This document shows, one piece after another, positions 14,790 to 22,669 of a stretch of 32,148 bases of DNA (the stretch's first letter is position 1; each line of letters begins with the position of its first letter). The notes below the pieces were generated by a model that was not told the origin of the DNA, did not search any database, and saw nothing but the letters and a program-made list of their open reading frames with translations. Source of the DNA: JALCLA01 sp965653565 (GTDB lineage Bacteria > Pseudomonadota > Gammaproteobacteria > Xanthomonadales > Xanthomonadaceae); the NCBI GenBank assembly GCA_965653565.1, contig CBFHAI010000052.1, forward strand, positions 1 to 32,148. Reading direction: 5' to 3'. The translations under genes and the position numbers were made by a program.

Positions 14790-15653
14790 TCAGACCGCGC
14801 GGCGCAATTCGTTGCCGGCCTTGAGCGCCTCGCGACGCACGTGATCGGCCAGCGCCGGGGCGATGATGCTCTTGATGGCGCCGGTTTCGATGCCTTTTTG
14901 GGCGGCGACTTTGAAGTCGAGGATATCGTCCACCGCATCGAGCGCGTGTCGGCCGGCGCGGCGGTCGTCGGCCAGACCCAGCAGCTTGTCCTGGGATGCG
15001 AGTGCTTTCTGCACCAGCGCCTTCTCGCGCGGATCGAGCAGATGAGCGACGAACCCGGCGTGCTCGCCCATGATCAGCAGCCAGAAATGCGCCGCTTGCT
15101 CGCGATCGATCCGGGTCTGGCCGCGGCCAAGCGCCGTGAGCCGCGCGATGAAATATTCGCCCTCGCGCGCGGTGTGATCGAAGAAGGTGGGCCAGACCAG
15201 GCTTTGCAGGCGGCCGGACGACTGCTCTTGCTGCATCTTGCGTTTGAATGCTACGAACTCGCGCGAGGCTTCGATCGAGGCGTCACCGAGTGCGGCCACG
15301 CCGGCGGGCGCTGTTGCGTGCGCTTGCTGTAGCAGCGCGGCGAATCGTCGCTCGAAGGCCTGGGCCTGGGCGCGCGGCTCGGCCAGGGCGTCGCCGGGCA
15401 TGAGCATGGTGAAGAAGGTCGCGTGCTCCTTCATCTGCTCGTTCCAGAACAGCGATTCGGCAACCGTATGAGCCGCGCCATCGTCGGTGGCGGCCGGCAC
15501 GTAGGTTGGCCGCGTGCCGCCGCCGATGGTTTCGATCCCCTCGAGCGTCGCGGCTCCTGCCAGCGGCGCACAGGCCACGGCCGCTACCCCCATGAGGACC
15601 CGACGGCGTGCGAGCAACCCAGCCGCAGCCGGGGAAGTCGTTGTTGCGTCCAT
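14790..15653 (-). CDS. Tat-exported DUF2935-like ferritin-fold protein
   Basis: The start is ATG at 15653, preceded by AGGAG with a 7-base spacing. The 287-aa product has a twin-arginine signal (ARRRVLMGVAAVACAPLAGA), implying export after folding, often with a cofactor. Two similar helical halves follow: the first around WNEQMKEHATFFTMLMPG (about 85-105), the second around HFWLLIMGEHAGFVAHLLDP (about 190-210). The E..H patterns in each half fit the DUF2935 ferritin/hemerythrin-like family, which may bind a di-metal site. A promoter of the ECF type lies at 15686-15717, about 30 bases before the start. Family call is moderate, export call firm. Confidence 0.8.
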   Translation of the reverse strand: MDATTTSPAAAGLLARRRVLMGVAAVACAPLAGAATLEGIETIGGGTRPTYVPAATDDGAAHTVAESLFWNEQMKEHATFFTMLMPGDALAEPRAQAQAFERRFAALLQQAHATAPAGVAALGDASIEASREFVAFKRKMQQEQSSGRLQSLVWPTFFDHTAREGEYFIARLTALGRGQTRIDREQAAHFWLLIMGEHAGFVAHLLDPREKALVQKALASQDKLLGLADDRRAGRHALDAVDDILDFKVAAQKGIETGAIKSIIAPALADHVRREALKAGNELRRAV

Positions 15654-15685
15654 GTGCAATCTCCTGAGATCTCGCCGGATGGCGC

Positions 15686-15717
15686 GCAAAGGGATGCCCC
15701 AGCAGGATCGAGGTTCC
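15686..15717 (-). promoter_or_regulatory. ECF-type promoter of the DUF2935 gene
   Basis: On the minus strand GGAACC (15717-15712), 14 bases with TGGG at the end, then GCATC (15697-15693). It begins GGAACCTC like both promoters at 12000-12026. The leader would be about 30 bases. Confidence 0.7.
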
Positions 15718-15727
15718 CATCGGGCCG

Positions 15728-15759
15728 GGAACCCGCGGCGTGGTGCGGCATCGTCGCCG
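15728..15759 (+). promoter_or_regulatory. ECF-type promoter of the DUF488 gene
   Basis: GGAACC at 15728-15733, 14-base spacer, GCATC at 15748-15752, with TG at the same place as in the other three sites. It is back to back with the DUF2935 promoter, the -35 boxes being 10 bases apart. The leader to ATG 15852 would be about 90 bases. Confidence 0.65.
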
Positions 15760-15851
15760 CAAGTTCAGCGGCAACTGCGCAAGCTCTCTCGGCGGCTCGC
15801 GCACGCGGACCTGGGTCGCTTCGAACCGTCGTTCCGCGCGGAGGAGCGCCG

Positions 15852-16376
15852 ATGCCGTTCTATACCGTGGGTCATTCCAATCACCCGCTCGAACGCTTCA
15901 TCGACCTCATCGCGAGCGTCGGAATCCGCTGCATCGCGGACGTGCGCCGGTACCCGCGCTCGCGCACCAATCCGCACTTCAATGTCGATCGCCTGCCTCG
16001 GTCGTTGGGCCTGGTCGGGGTGGGCTATGTCCATCTGGCGGCGCTCGGTGGCCGCCGTTCCACGACATTGGCGGAAGGCTCCCCCAACGGCTATTGGCAA
16101 CAGCCGAGCTTTCGCGCTTACGCCGATTACGCCTTGACGCCCGGGTTTGCCGACGGCCTGGCGAGTCTACGAGCGCTCGGGCACACGGCGACCACGGCCA
16201 TCATGTGTTCGGAGGCGGTCTGGTGGCGTTGTCATCGCCGGATCATCACCGACTATCTCTTGCTGTCGGAGGAAGCCGTCTTGCATCTGATGGCGAAAGA
16301 CAAGGCGATACCGGCGGAAATGACGCCCGGAGCACAGCGTCGCGGGACGACCCTGGTGTACCCGGGGCTGCACTGA
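15852..16376 (+). CDS. DUF488 family protein
   Basis: The 174-aa product begins MPFYTVGHSNHPLERFIDLI and contains CIADVRRYPRSRTNPHFN and CSEAVWWRCHRRIITDYLL, the hallmark blocks of DUF488 (conserved Arg, Cys and Cys-His-Arg residues). The biochemical role of this family is not established. ATG at 15852 follows GAGGAG by five bases. No signal peptide, so cytosolic. It is divergent from the DUF2935 gene and has its own ECF-type promoter, which links it to the stress cluster. Confidence 0.92.
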   Translation: MPFYTVGHSNHPLERFIDLIASVGIRCIADVRRYPRSRTNPHFNVDRLPRSLGLVGVGYVHLAALGGRRSTTLAEGSPNGYWQQPSFRAYADYALTPGFADGLASLRALGHTATTAIMCSEAVWWRCHRRIITDYLLLSEEAVLHLMAKDKAIPAEMTPGAQRRGTTLVYPGLH

Positions 16377-16425
16377 CGCGCACGATGAGTGTGTGACGCC
16401 TCGCTCGGGCGGAGGCAGCAAATGT

Positions 16426-17550
16426 ATGCTGCCGGCGCCGGCAATGTGTCGGCTCCTGGAGGCAGTGCAACCGGTGGCAAACGAATCCGGAATCAGCCGC
16501 CGGGGAGTGGCCGTGGTGGCGGCATGGACGCTGGTCGCGATGCTCTTCGCGGGGCAGGCCTGGGTCGCCGCACAGGTACGCGGCGAACCATTGGCCTGGG
16601 CGCGTGCGAGCGTCATCTGGCTCGTCTGGGCCGCGGTTTGGGCTGCGCTCACTCCGATTGCGCTACGGCTTGCAGCGCGCTTTCCGCTGCAGCGTCCGCA
16701 ACTGCTGCGCGCGATCGCGATCCACGCTGTCGCATCGGCGGCTTGTGCCTTGGCGAACCTGGCCCTTTTCGCGCTGGCGGCGCCCGTCATCGGTGCAACC
16801 CAGGTCGAACCGACCTGGCTCGGCACTCTCGGCCGGCTGCTCGGCACGACCTTGCTGCTGAACCTTCCGGTGTATTGGCTCATCGTCGCCGCGGCACAGG
16901 TGGAGCGAATGGTGCGGACCGCCCGCGAAAAGGATCGCCGGCAGCTTCGCCTCGAAGCGCAGCTGGCCGATGCCCGCCTGCAGACACTGCGCGCCCAGTT
17001 GCAGCCGCACTTCCTTTTCAACGCCCTCAACACGATCTCGGTGCTGATGCACGAGAATGTCGACTCGGCCGATCGCATCCTGTTGCAACTGAGCGCCTTG
17101 CTGCGCCGCTCGCTCGACAGCAGCGAGGCCTACGAGGTGACGCTCGGCGAAGAGATCGGCTTTCTCGAAAGCTATCTGGAGATCGAGAAAGCCCGCTTCG
17201 ACGGGCGCCTGAGCTACCGGGTCCTGGTCCCCGATCAGGCGCTCGAAGCGCGGGTGCCGACGCTGATCCTGCAACCGCTGGTCGAGAACGCGCTGCGCCA
17301 CGGAATCGCCGCGCGCGCCGGCCCGGGGCAGGTGGAGATCAAAGCGGAGCGGCACGGCGACGTCCTGCGGCTGAGCGTTTCCGATAATGGACGGGGCTTG
17401 CCACAGGCCACGACCGAACGCGTCGGACTGGCTAACACGCGGGCGCGATTGCGTTTGCTTTATGCCGACAGGCAGCGCTTGGAGCTACGCAATTCCGACG
17501 ACGGCGGCGTCATCGCCGCGATCGAGCTTCCGTGGCGCACGACTCCGTGA
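16426..17550 (+). CDS. LytS/YehU-type sensor histidine kinase
   Basis: Four membrane segments lie in the first 160 residues (GVAVVAAWTLVAMLFAG; SVIWLVWAAVWAALTPIAL; AIHAVASAACALANLALFAL; LLGTTLLLNLPVYWLIVAA). A helix leads to the HisKA_7TM-type box LQPHFLFNALNTIS with His195, and the ATPase domain shows LVENALRHGI (Asn288) and SDNGRGLP. The 374-aa length is usual for short members. I chose ATG at 16426, which has GGAGG ten bases upstream; GTG at 16393 or a later start are possible. Its stop overlaps the start of the response regulator gene (GTGA), so the two are coupled. Confidence 0.9.
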   Translation: MLPAPAMCRLLEAVQPVANESGISRRGVAVVAAWTLVAMLFAGQAWVAAQVRGEPLAWARASVIWLVWAAVWAALTPIALRLAARFPLQRPQLLRAIAIHAVASAACALANLALFALAAPVIGATQVEPTWLGTLGRLLGTTLLLNLPVYWLIVAAAQVERMVRTAREKDRRQLRLEAQLADARLQTLRAQLQPHFLFNALNTISVLMHENVDSADRILLQLSALLRRSLDSSEAYEVTLGEEIGFLESYLEIEKARFDGRLSYRVLVPDQALEARVPTLILQPLVENALRHGIAARAGPGQVEIKAERHGDVLRLSVSDNGRGLPQATTERVGLANTRARLRLLYADRQRLELRNSDDGGVIAAIELPWRTTP

Positions 17551-18308
17551 CCATCCGTGTACTGATCGTCGACGACGAACCGGTCGCCCGTCGCGGGATT
17601 TTGCGGCTGCTGCGGCAGGAGCCGGACATCGACGTCGTCGGTGAGTGCGGCGACGGCGAATCCGCGATCGCCGCGATCAGCGCGCTCTCGCCCGATCTGG
17701 TCTTTCTCGATGTGCAGATGCTCGAGCTCGATGGCTTCGGCGTGATCGAGGCCGTGGGCGGAAACCGTATGCCGGCGGTGGTGTTCGTGACCGCGTTCGA
17801 TCGACACGCGGTGCGAGCGTTCGATGCGCAAGCCATCGACTACGTGCTCAAGCCGGTCGATCCGGAGCGCTTTCGCCGTGCTCTGCAGCGCGTCCGTGCG
17901 CGCCTGGCCGATCCGGATGACGGCTTCGTGCGTCGCGTTTCCGAGGCCTTGAAGCTGATCGATCGGGGAGAACTGCCGCAATACCCCACGCGCCTGGCAA
18001 TCCGCTCCGAGGGTCGCGTTCGATTGCTCGACATCGCCGACGTCGATCGCATCGTCGCCGCCGGCAACTACGTCGAAATCCATGCGGGCGCCAAACCGCA
18101 CCTGCTGCGCGAGACGATGACCAGCCTCGAGGCTCGCCTCGATCCGCAACGCTTCCTGCGTGTCTCGCGCGCGGCGATCGTGAGCATCGCGCAGATTCGC
18201 GAAGTGCAGCCGCTGTTCAACGGTGATTTCGTCGTCCTGCTCAAGAATGGCGTGCAGGTCAATGGAAGTCGTCGCTATCGCGCGGCACTCGATGTGCTGC
18301 TTGGTTGA
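17547..18308 (+). CDS. LytR/AlgR-type response regulator
   Basis: The 253-aa product has a receiver domain (VLIVDDEPVARRGI at the N-terminus, phospho-acceptor Asp55 in LVFLDVQM, Lys in DYVLKPVDP) and a C-terminal LytTR DNA-binding domain (about 150-250, with VDRIVAAGNYVEIHA, FLRVSRAAIVSIAQIRE and GSRRYRAAL). GTG at 17547 overlaps the kinase stop by four bases; GTG at 17532 would add five residues. With the kinase it forms a two-component system. Targets are not evident; the next gene is a secreted SnoaL-like protein 157 bases downstream. Confidence 0.92.
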   Translation: MTIRVLIVDDEPVARRGILRLLRQEPDIDVVGECGDGESAIAAISALSPDLVFLDVQMLELDGFGVIEAVGGNRMPAVVFVTAFDRHAVRAFDAQAIDYVLKPVDPERFRRALQRVRARLADPDDGFVRRVSEALKLIDRGELPQYPTRLAIRSEGRVRLLDIADVDRIVAAGNYVEIHAGAKPHLLRETMTSLEARLDPQRFLRVSRAAIVSIAQIREVQPLFNGDFVVLLKNGVQVNGSRRYRAALDVLLG

Positions 18309-18465
18309 GCGCCGTTGCCGCCGTCGCATTGCGTAGCATCAGGGCCCATCACGGCGTCGCCTCCACTCCTCACACCTCTGCGTCCGCCCGTCACAGAGGC
18401 GGCGCGAGTGGCTGTCAATGCATCTCATCATCCGCCCCACGCACTTCTGCGTTTGGGAGCCGATC

Positions 18466-19017
18466 ATGAAGCCGTACAAAATCCTGTTGTCTGCCGTGGC
18501 GACGTTCGCCGCCGTTTCCGGCGTCATGCCGTGCGGGGCCAATGCGTCCGGCGGTGCTGATGCCGAGTCGCTCGAACTGAACAAGTCGATCACCCGCAAG
18601 GTGTACGAAGAAGGTCTCAGTCAGGGTCGCTTCGAGGTGCCGTACAGCGAAGACTTCGTCGGACACGGCGGCAATGCGACCTTCACCCACGCCGATGGCA
18701 TGGCCGAAGCCAGGGGATGGCGCGACGCATTTCCGGATCTGAAAATCACGGTCGAAAAGCAGGTTGCCGAACAGGATCTGGTGGCCGTGCATTGGACCGC
18801 GCGCGGCACCAACACCGGTACCGGCAACGGCATTCCGGCGACCGGCCGCGCGGTGCAAATCACCGGTACCACGCTGTTCCGGCTGGACGACGGACGCATC
18901 GCCGAAGAGTGGACCTGCGCCAACTCGCTGGGGTTGATGAAGCAACTGGGGATGCTTCAGACGACCGCAGCGACGCCCGCCGCCGGCAGCGGCGCGGCGG
19001 GTGCCACGGATCATTGA
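18466..19017 (+). CDS. Exported SnoaL-like/ester cyclase family protein
   Basis: ATG at 18466 follows GGGAG; an in-frame ATG at 18418 lacks such a site. MKPYKILLSAVATFAAVSGV starts a signal peptide ending near residue 28 (GANASG). The domain that follows is the alpha+beta barrel of the SnoaL-like cyclase family: FVGHGGNATFTHADGM, WRDAFPDLKITVEKQVAEQD, VHWTARGTNTG and GTTLFRLDDGRIAEEW. Members range from polyketide cyclases to proteins with no known reaction. The C-terminal 25 residues are Ala/Gly-rich. It should act in the periplasm; the substrate is unknown. Confidence 0.85.
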   Translation: MKPYKILLSAVATFAAVSGVMPCGANASGGADAESLELNKSITRKVYEEGLSQGRFEVPYSEDFVGHGGNATFTHADGMAEARGWRDAFPDLKITVEKQVAEQDLVAVHWTARGTNTGTGNGIPATGRAVQITGTTLFRLDDGRIAEEWTCANSLGLMKQLGMLQTTAATPAAGSGAAGATDH

Positions 19018-19186
19018 GCACGATGCAACGTGGAAGCACCGGCGCACCCGCGATGGCCTGAATTACGTACAGGCCCGTCGCGCAACGGGGTTCGCCCTTC
19101 AATCGAGGGCGGGCCACGGACCGGAAAGTCGCGACATGCGATGCGAGCACCGCCCGTCGCTGCGGCGTGTCTCGCGTCGGTGGCGA

Positions 19187-19275
19187 TCAGGGTTCGAAGC
19201 CATCGCCGAAGATGTTCAACGATTGCAATTCGTAGGCGCCGATGTCGGTGATGCCGCCGCTGGCACAACTCGCCG
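19187..19275 (-). pseudogene. C-terminal remnant of a surface protein ending IFGDGFEP
   Basis: On the minus strand a short open stretch reads GGITDIGAYELQSLNIFGDG and then FEP before a stop at 19187. TDIGAYEL is the usual last block of choice-of-anchor Q / beta-helix proteins, and IFxDGFE is a C-terminal tag I recall from many exported proteins of this order. Upstream the frame becomes basic and featureless and no start is found, so only the tail of a decayed gene seems to remain. The rest of 19018-19450 holds no gene that I can see. Confidence 0.6.
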
Positions 19276-19448
19276 CACGCCGCAATCGCGGCGGCGGTAT
19301 GGCGGGAGCGAGGCGAAGCGACCTGCAGTCAGCAAGGGGCGAGCCAAGCGGCGTCCGACGTCACGATCACATCGGCCTCGTCAGCTTGGCGCTCCGCGGT
19401 GCGGTTCTGGCCGAATGCGGGCTCTCGCTGGATCAGCAACAGCGCGAG

Positions 19449-19598
19449 CGGGACGCAAAGGACGCAAAGGAAAGAGAAAGGACGCAAAGAAGAAGCGAAG
19501 AAAGAGAAGCAGTCTTTCGAAAATTTCTATCCGGTTCTTCTGGCTTTGCTCTTCTTCGCGTCCTTTCTCTTTCCTTTGCGTCCTTCGCGTCCTTCTCT
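19449..19598. repeat. Long inverted repeat of the GGACGCAAAGG family (copy B)
   Basis: The left arm (19451-19494) contains GGACGCAAAGGACGCAAAGG, a run AAAGAGAAA and GGACGCAAAGAAG. The right arm (19551-19592) is its reverse complement with two or three mismatches. The arms flank about 56 bases. It can fold into a stem of more than 40 bp and may end transcripts from both sides. Confidence 0.85.
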
Positions 19599-19636
19599 AA
19601 AACTTCCAGAACCCCAACGCCCGATCAGCCGTAACC

Positions 19637-20050
19637 CTACGGCTGCGGATTGGGTTTTTTGCAGTGGTCGGGCAGAGTGGCGGCCGGGAAGTTGCCGGTG
19701 GTTTCGCAGGACCATTCGATGTCGCCGTTCTGCGCGTAGCTGGGCGAGTGCACGATCGTATTGCCGGCCAGTTCCGCGGGCGCGGCGAACTCGACGGTGA
19801 CGACGCCGCCGTCGGCGATCGTCACCGTTGCCTTGCTCGGGTCGGCCGCAGTGAAACTGGTTTCTTCGACGCTGGCCGGCCACGCTTTCTTCGCGAAATA
19901 GTGTTCGCTGACCGCCAGCTTGGCGCGCATCCCTTCGACCAGGCCGGCTTGCACGCCGGCAGCCAGCGGATCGGTGGGCGGGGTATCGGCGGCGGCGGCG
20001 CCGGACAGAAGCATCGCTGCGAACAACATCGTGCGGTAACGCTGGATCAT
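19637..20050 (-). CDS. Secreted protein with a type IV pilin-like globular domain
   Basis: ATG at 20050 follows GAGG by six bases; a longer frame from 20119 has no such site. MIQRYRTMLFAAMLLSGAAA is a Sec signal peptide (cleavage before ADTPP). The mature 115 residues match the C-terminal part of type IV pilins: KLAVSEHYFAKKAWPAS, TVTIADGGVVTVEF, then GDIEWSCETTGNFPAATLPDHC, where two cysteines would form the pilin disulfide loop. The prepilin leader with the G/F-T-L-I-E helix is missing, so this protein cannot assemble as a normal pilin. A role at the envelope as a soluble pilin-like module is inferred. Its terminus abuts repeat copy B. Confidence 0.8.
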   Translation of the reverse strand: MIQRYRTMLFAAMLLSGAAAADTPPTDPLAAGVQAGLVEGMRAKLAVSEHYFAKKAWPASVEETSFTAADPSKATVTIADGGVVTVEFAAPAELAGNTIVHSPSYAQNGDIEWSCETTGNFPAATLPDHCKKPNPQP

Positions 20051-20319
20051 CGAATACCTCGGCAGATTTCGCGCGTCGCGACGGGATGCCGCGGCGCAGA
20101 CGAGCCGACACGCAGGCAACTGCCGGTCGGCCCGACATCCTTACGTCCAATCGGGCGCGATCACCTCATGGGGTTGTCTTCGTAGCCTGACGTCCATCGT
20201 CATCCTCGTGCAGCGCGCCCGCTCCGAGGTGAACCGCCAGCGCTCCTGCGCGCAGGAACAGCTTGAGTCGCACCCCCCGAACGGCGATGCTGGCGGCAAG
20301 CCTTTCTGGGAGCGATGTC

Positions 20320-20940
20320 ATGACCGAGCGCCGGCACTTCAGCATGATCCGCCAGTTCCATCTGGCCGACTGGCTCACGCTCGGCAACGCCTTCTGCGGC
20401 ACCGGCGCGGTGTTCGCGGCGATGCGGTTTTTGCAGGAAGGCAACACGCGCGATCTGTTGATCGGGATGGCGCTGGTGCCGCTGGCTTTCATCCTCGACG
20501 CGCTTGACGGCAACGTCGCGCGCTGGCGGCAGCAGCAGTCGATCCTGGGGCGCGAACTCGATTCGCTGGCCGATGTGATCTCGTTCGGCGTCGCGCCCGC
20601 GGCGCTCGGTTACGCCTGCGGACTGCAGGGCGGGTGGGACTGGATCATCCTGTCGTATTTCGTTTGCTGCGGCGTGAGCCGGCTAGCGCGATTCAATGTC
20701 ACCGCGGAGTCGTTGTCGGAAGGCGGCGCGAAGGTGAAGTATTTCGAGGGTACGCCGATTCCCACCAGCCTCGTGCTCGTTATCGTTCTGGCGATCGCCA
20801 CCTGGCAGGGCAGCATCGGTGCCGGGCTGTGGTTCGGGGAATTCCGGCTCGGGCCGTGGTTGCTGCATCCGCTGGTGTTGATGTTTGCGCTGTCGGGGTC
20901 GCTGATGATCAGCAAGACGTTGCGGATTCCGAAGCCTTGA
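20320..20940 (+). CDS. pssA: CDP-diacylglycerol-serine O-phosphatidyltransferase
   Basis: This membrane enzyme joins CDP-diacylglycerol and serine to give phosphatidylserine, the precursor of phosphatidylethanolamine. The CDP-alcohol phosphotransferase motif is complete: DALDGNVARW from residue 60, then GRELDSLADVISFG, giving the D-G-x2-A-R ... G-x3-D-x3-D pattern. Several membrane segments follow (LVLVIVLAIATW, LLHPLVLMFALSGSLMI). ATG at 20320 follows GGGAG; the 206-aa length fits the Bacillus-type PssA rather than the phospholipase-D-like E. coli enzyme. It stands alone, divergent from the pilin-like gene. Confidence 0.92.
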   Translation: MTERRHFSMIRQFHLADWLTLGNAFCGTGAVFAAMRFLQEGNTRDLLIGMALVPLAFILDALDGNVARWRQQQSILGRELDSLADVISFGVAPAALGYACGLQGGWDWIILSYFVCCGVSRLARFNVTAESLSEGGAKVKYFEGTPIPTSLVLVIVLAIATWQGSIGAGLWFGEFRLGPWLLHPLVLMFALSGSLMISKTLRIPKP

Positions 20941-20991
20941 TGACGCGGTTTCGCTTTTTTTTGGTGATGGAATGCCGGACGACAGAGGCCA

Positions 20992-21138
20992 GTGGTTCGA
21001 CAGGCGCACCACGCACGGGCTCCGGGGTTGCGGTATGAGCGCGCTGGGCTAACCACAACGGCTTCTGGGATTGCAGCGCGGAAGCGCGTCGTCAGCGCGG
21101 TTCCCGATCGCCGTTCGTGGTGAGCCTGTCGAATCCAC
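20992..21138. repeat. Paired inverted copies of a GTTCGACAGGC-type repeat
   Basis: GGTTCGACAGGCGCACCACG near 20994-21013 reappears inverted at 21111-21138 as CGTTCGTGGTGAGCCTGTCG. The arms match over about 25 bases with a few changes and lie about 95 bases apart. This unit is a common dispersed repeat in proteobacterial genomes, by recollection. It fills most of the gap between pssA and the TPR lipoprotein gene, where no other gene is visible. Confidence 0.65.
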
Positions 21139-21192
21139 CCGCGAAGCACCGCACGCTTGCCGGTTGTCGTCGGCTATCGCGCAAACGCGCGG

Positions 21193-22200
21193 TTATTCCT
21201 TCGCAGCAGTTTCCGCGACTTCCGCTGCTTCAGGCGTTGCCGCACTATCGGGCGTTGCATCCCAGGCATCGATGCGCGCCTGTATCCGCGCGGCATCCGC
21301 ATCGCGTTCCAGCTCACCGTAAGCATCGGCCAGGTCCCGCAGCGGTTCGAGGATCACGTCATGCCGCGGTCCGTAGGCGCGCTCGTAGCTTGCGATGGCA
21401 GCCTCCAGCATCGGCACGGCTTCCTCGACGCGCTCCTGGTCGATCAGGAAGTCGGCGTACACGACGTGGGTATCGGCCACGTCGGGATGATCCGCGCCTT
21501 TTGCGCCGGTGTAGGCGGCCAGCGTGCGGCGGTAGAGGGTTTCTGCTTCCTCCGATTTTCCTTCCATTTCGGACATCACGGCGAGGTTGTAAAGCGTGGT
21601 CGCCGCGGGGCCGGATTGCTCCGTGTAGGCCTTGATGCGGGTGGCAAGTGCGCGTTCCCACAATTTGCGCGCTTCGCCGTATTCGTCGAGCAGGTAATGC
21701 AGCGCGCCCAGGTTGTGCAGCACGAGGGCGAGGTTCTCGGGTTCGGGCGTCGATTGGGCGTCGAGGATGGCGAGCGCCCGTTCGAGGTAAGGCCGGGCCT
21801 GTTCGGTATCGTCTTCCTCGAAATGCACCTGGCCCAGGTCGTTGAGCGTCATCGCCACCACGACCGAGTCTTTCCCGAAGGCCTTTTCCTGCAGCGCGAG
21901 CGCGCGCCGATAGGCCGTTGCGGCGGCGTGGAGATCGTGGAATTCGCGCTGCACGTCGCCCAATAGCGAATGGAAACGGGCGAGGTCTTGCGGATTGTCC
22001 GCGAGTTCTTCCTCGGCCTTCGGCGCGAGCGGGGCGATGTAGGCCACCGCCGCGGCGTAATCGCCATCGTCCTTGAGTTTGGTGACTTGCGTGTCGACGG
22101 CATCCCAGTCGATGCGCGAGACGAAATCGTCGGCATTGCAGGCCGCGAGCGTGGCGAGGCTCGCCGCCAGGAAAAAGATTCGGAGCAGGATCGAGGTCAT
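21193..22200 (-). CDS. TPR-repeat lipoprotein
   Basis: ATG at 22200 follows GGAG. MTSILLRIFFLAASLATLAA followed by Cys21 is a lipoprotein signal with lipobox LAAC; Asn-Ala-Asp follow the Cys. Residues about 45-320 hold five to six tetratricopeptide repeats of the Kinesin-light-chain type, with A-A-x-Y-R-R-A-L-A and L-G/Y-L-A patterns (TAYRRALALQEKAFGKDS, RPYLERALAILDAQ, ARKLWERALATRIKAYTEQS, AETLYRRTLAAYTGAKGADH). The C-terminus is an Ala/Glu-rich tail. Such proteins are protein-interaction scaffolds at the envelope; the partner is unknown. Total 335 aa. Confidence 0.9.
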   Translation of the reverse strand: MTSILLRIFFLAASLATLAACNADDFVSRIDWDAVDTQVTKLKDDGDYAAAVAYIAPLAPKAEEELADNPQDLARFHSLLGDVQREFHDLHAAATAYRRALALQEKAFGKDSVVVAMTLNDLGQVHFEEDDTEQARPYLERALAILDAQSTPEPENLALVLHNLGALHYLLDEYGEARKLWERALATRIKAYTEQSGPAATTLYNLAVMSEMEGKSEEAETLYRRTLAAYTGAKGADHPDVADTHVVYADFLIDQERVEEAVPMLEAAIASYERAYGPRHDVILEPLRDLADAYGELERDADAARIQARIDAWDATPDSAATPEAAEVAETAAKE

Positions 22201-22285
22201 GAGGTTCTCCAGGGGGCTCGCCGGAGGAACGACCGATCGGGCACGATCAGGCCGCACGACTCGCGATCGCTGCATCGAATCGAAC

Positions 22286-22597
22286 TTATTTGCGCGGCGA
22301 CAACGTCACCGTCGCGAACTCGGCGCGCGCCCCGCGGCCGACGCGGCAGCCGACTTCGATATCGACGCCATCGACGCGCCAGCGTCCGTCGACCATCAGC
22401 GTATTGCCTTTTTCGTAGTGCCGCGCGGTCCAGTTGCTCGGCGTTTTCGACTCGGCGATCAAGCGCGCTTCGGATTCGCGCTGGCACCAGTCGCGCAGAT
22501 CGGTCGAGGTGAGCAGGGCGATGTCGTCGGCGTCTTCGTGCGCCAGCGCCGGAGCGCAGGAAAACAGCGGAATCAGGGCCAGAATCAGGTAACGCAT
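22286..22597 (-). CDS. Small secreted protein of unknown function (103 aa)
   Basis: ATG at 22597 follows GAGG; a longer frame from 22651 lacks a signal peptide start. MRYLILALIPLFSCAPALA is a signal peptide, cleaved before HEDADD. The mature part contains DLRDWCQRESEARLIAESKT and WRVDGVDIEVGCRVGRGARA, with two cysteines that may pair. I recognise no family. It lies between the TPR lipoprotein and the permease on the same strand, 85 bases from the former. Confidence 0.7.
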   Translation of the reverse strand: MRYLILALIPLFSCAPALAHEDADDIALLTSTDLRDWCQRESEARLIAESKTPSNWTARHYEKGNTLMVDGRWRVDGVDIEVGCRVGRGARAEFATVTLSPRK

Positions 22598-22669
22598 CGA
22601 TGCCTCGCACCGGTGCCTGCGCGCGTCGCAGGCTTCGCGCGCAGCGTACAACGGGCGGCGTGGCGCCGG

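Noticed and set aside
20166..20513. 115-codon minus-strand frame overlapping the start of pssA
   Set aside because: No ribosome site, it overlaps a certain gene, and the Ser/Arg/Ala-rich start looks like shadow translation. The C-terminal half outside pssA shows no known family.
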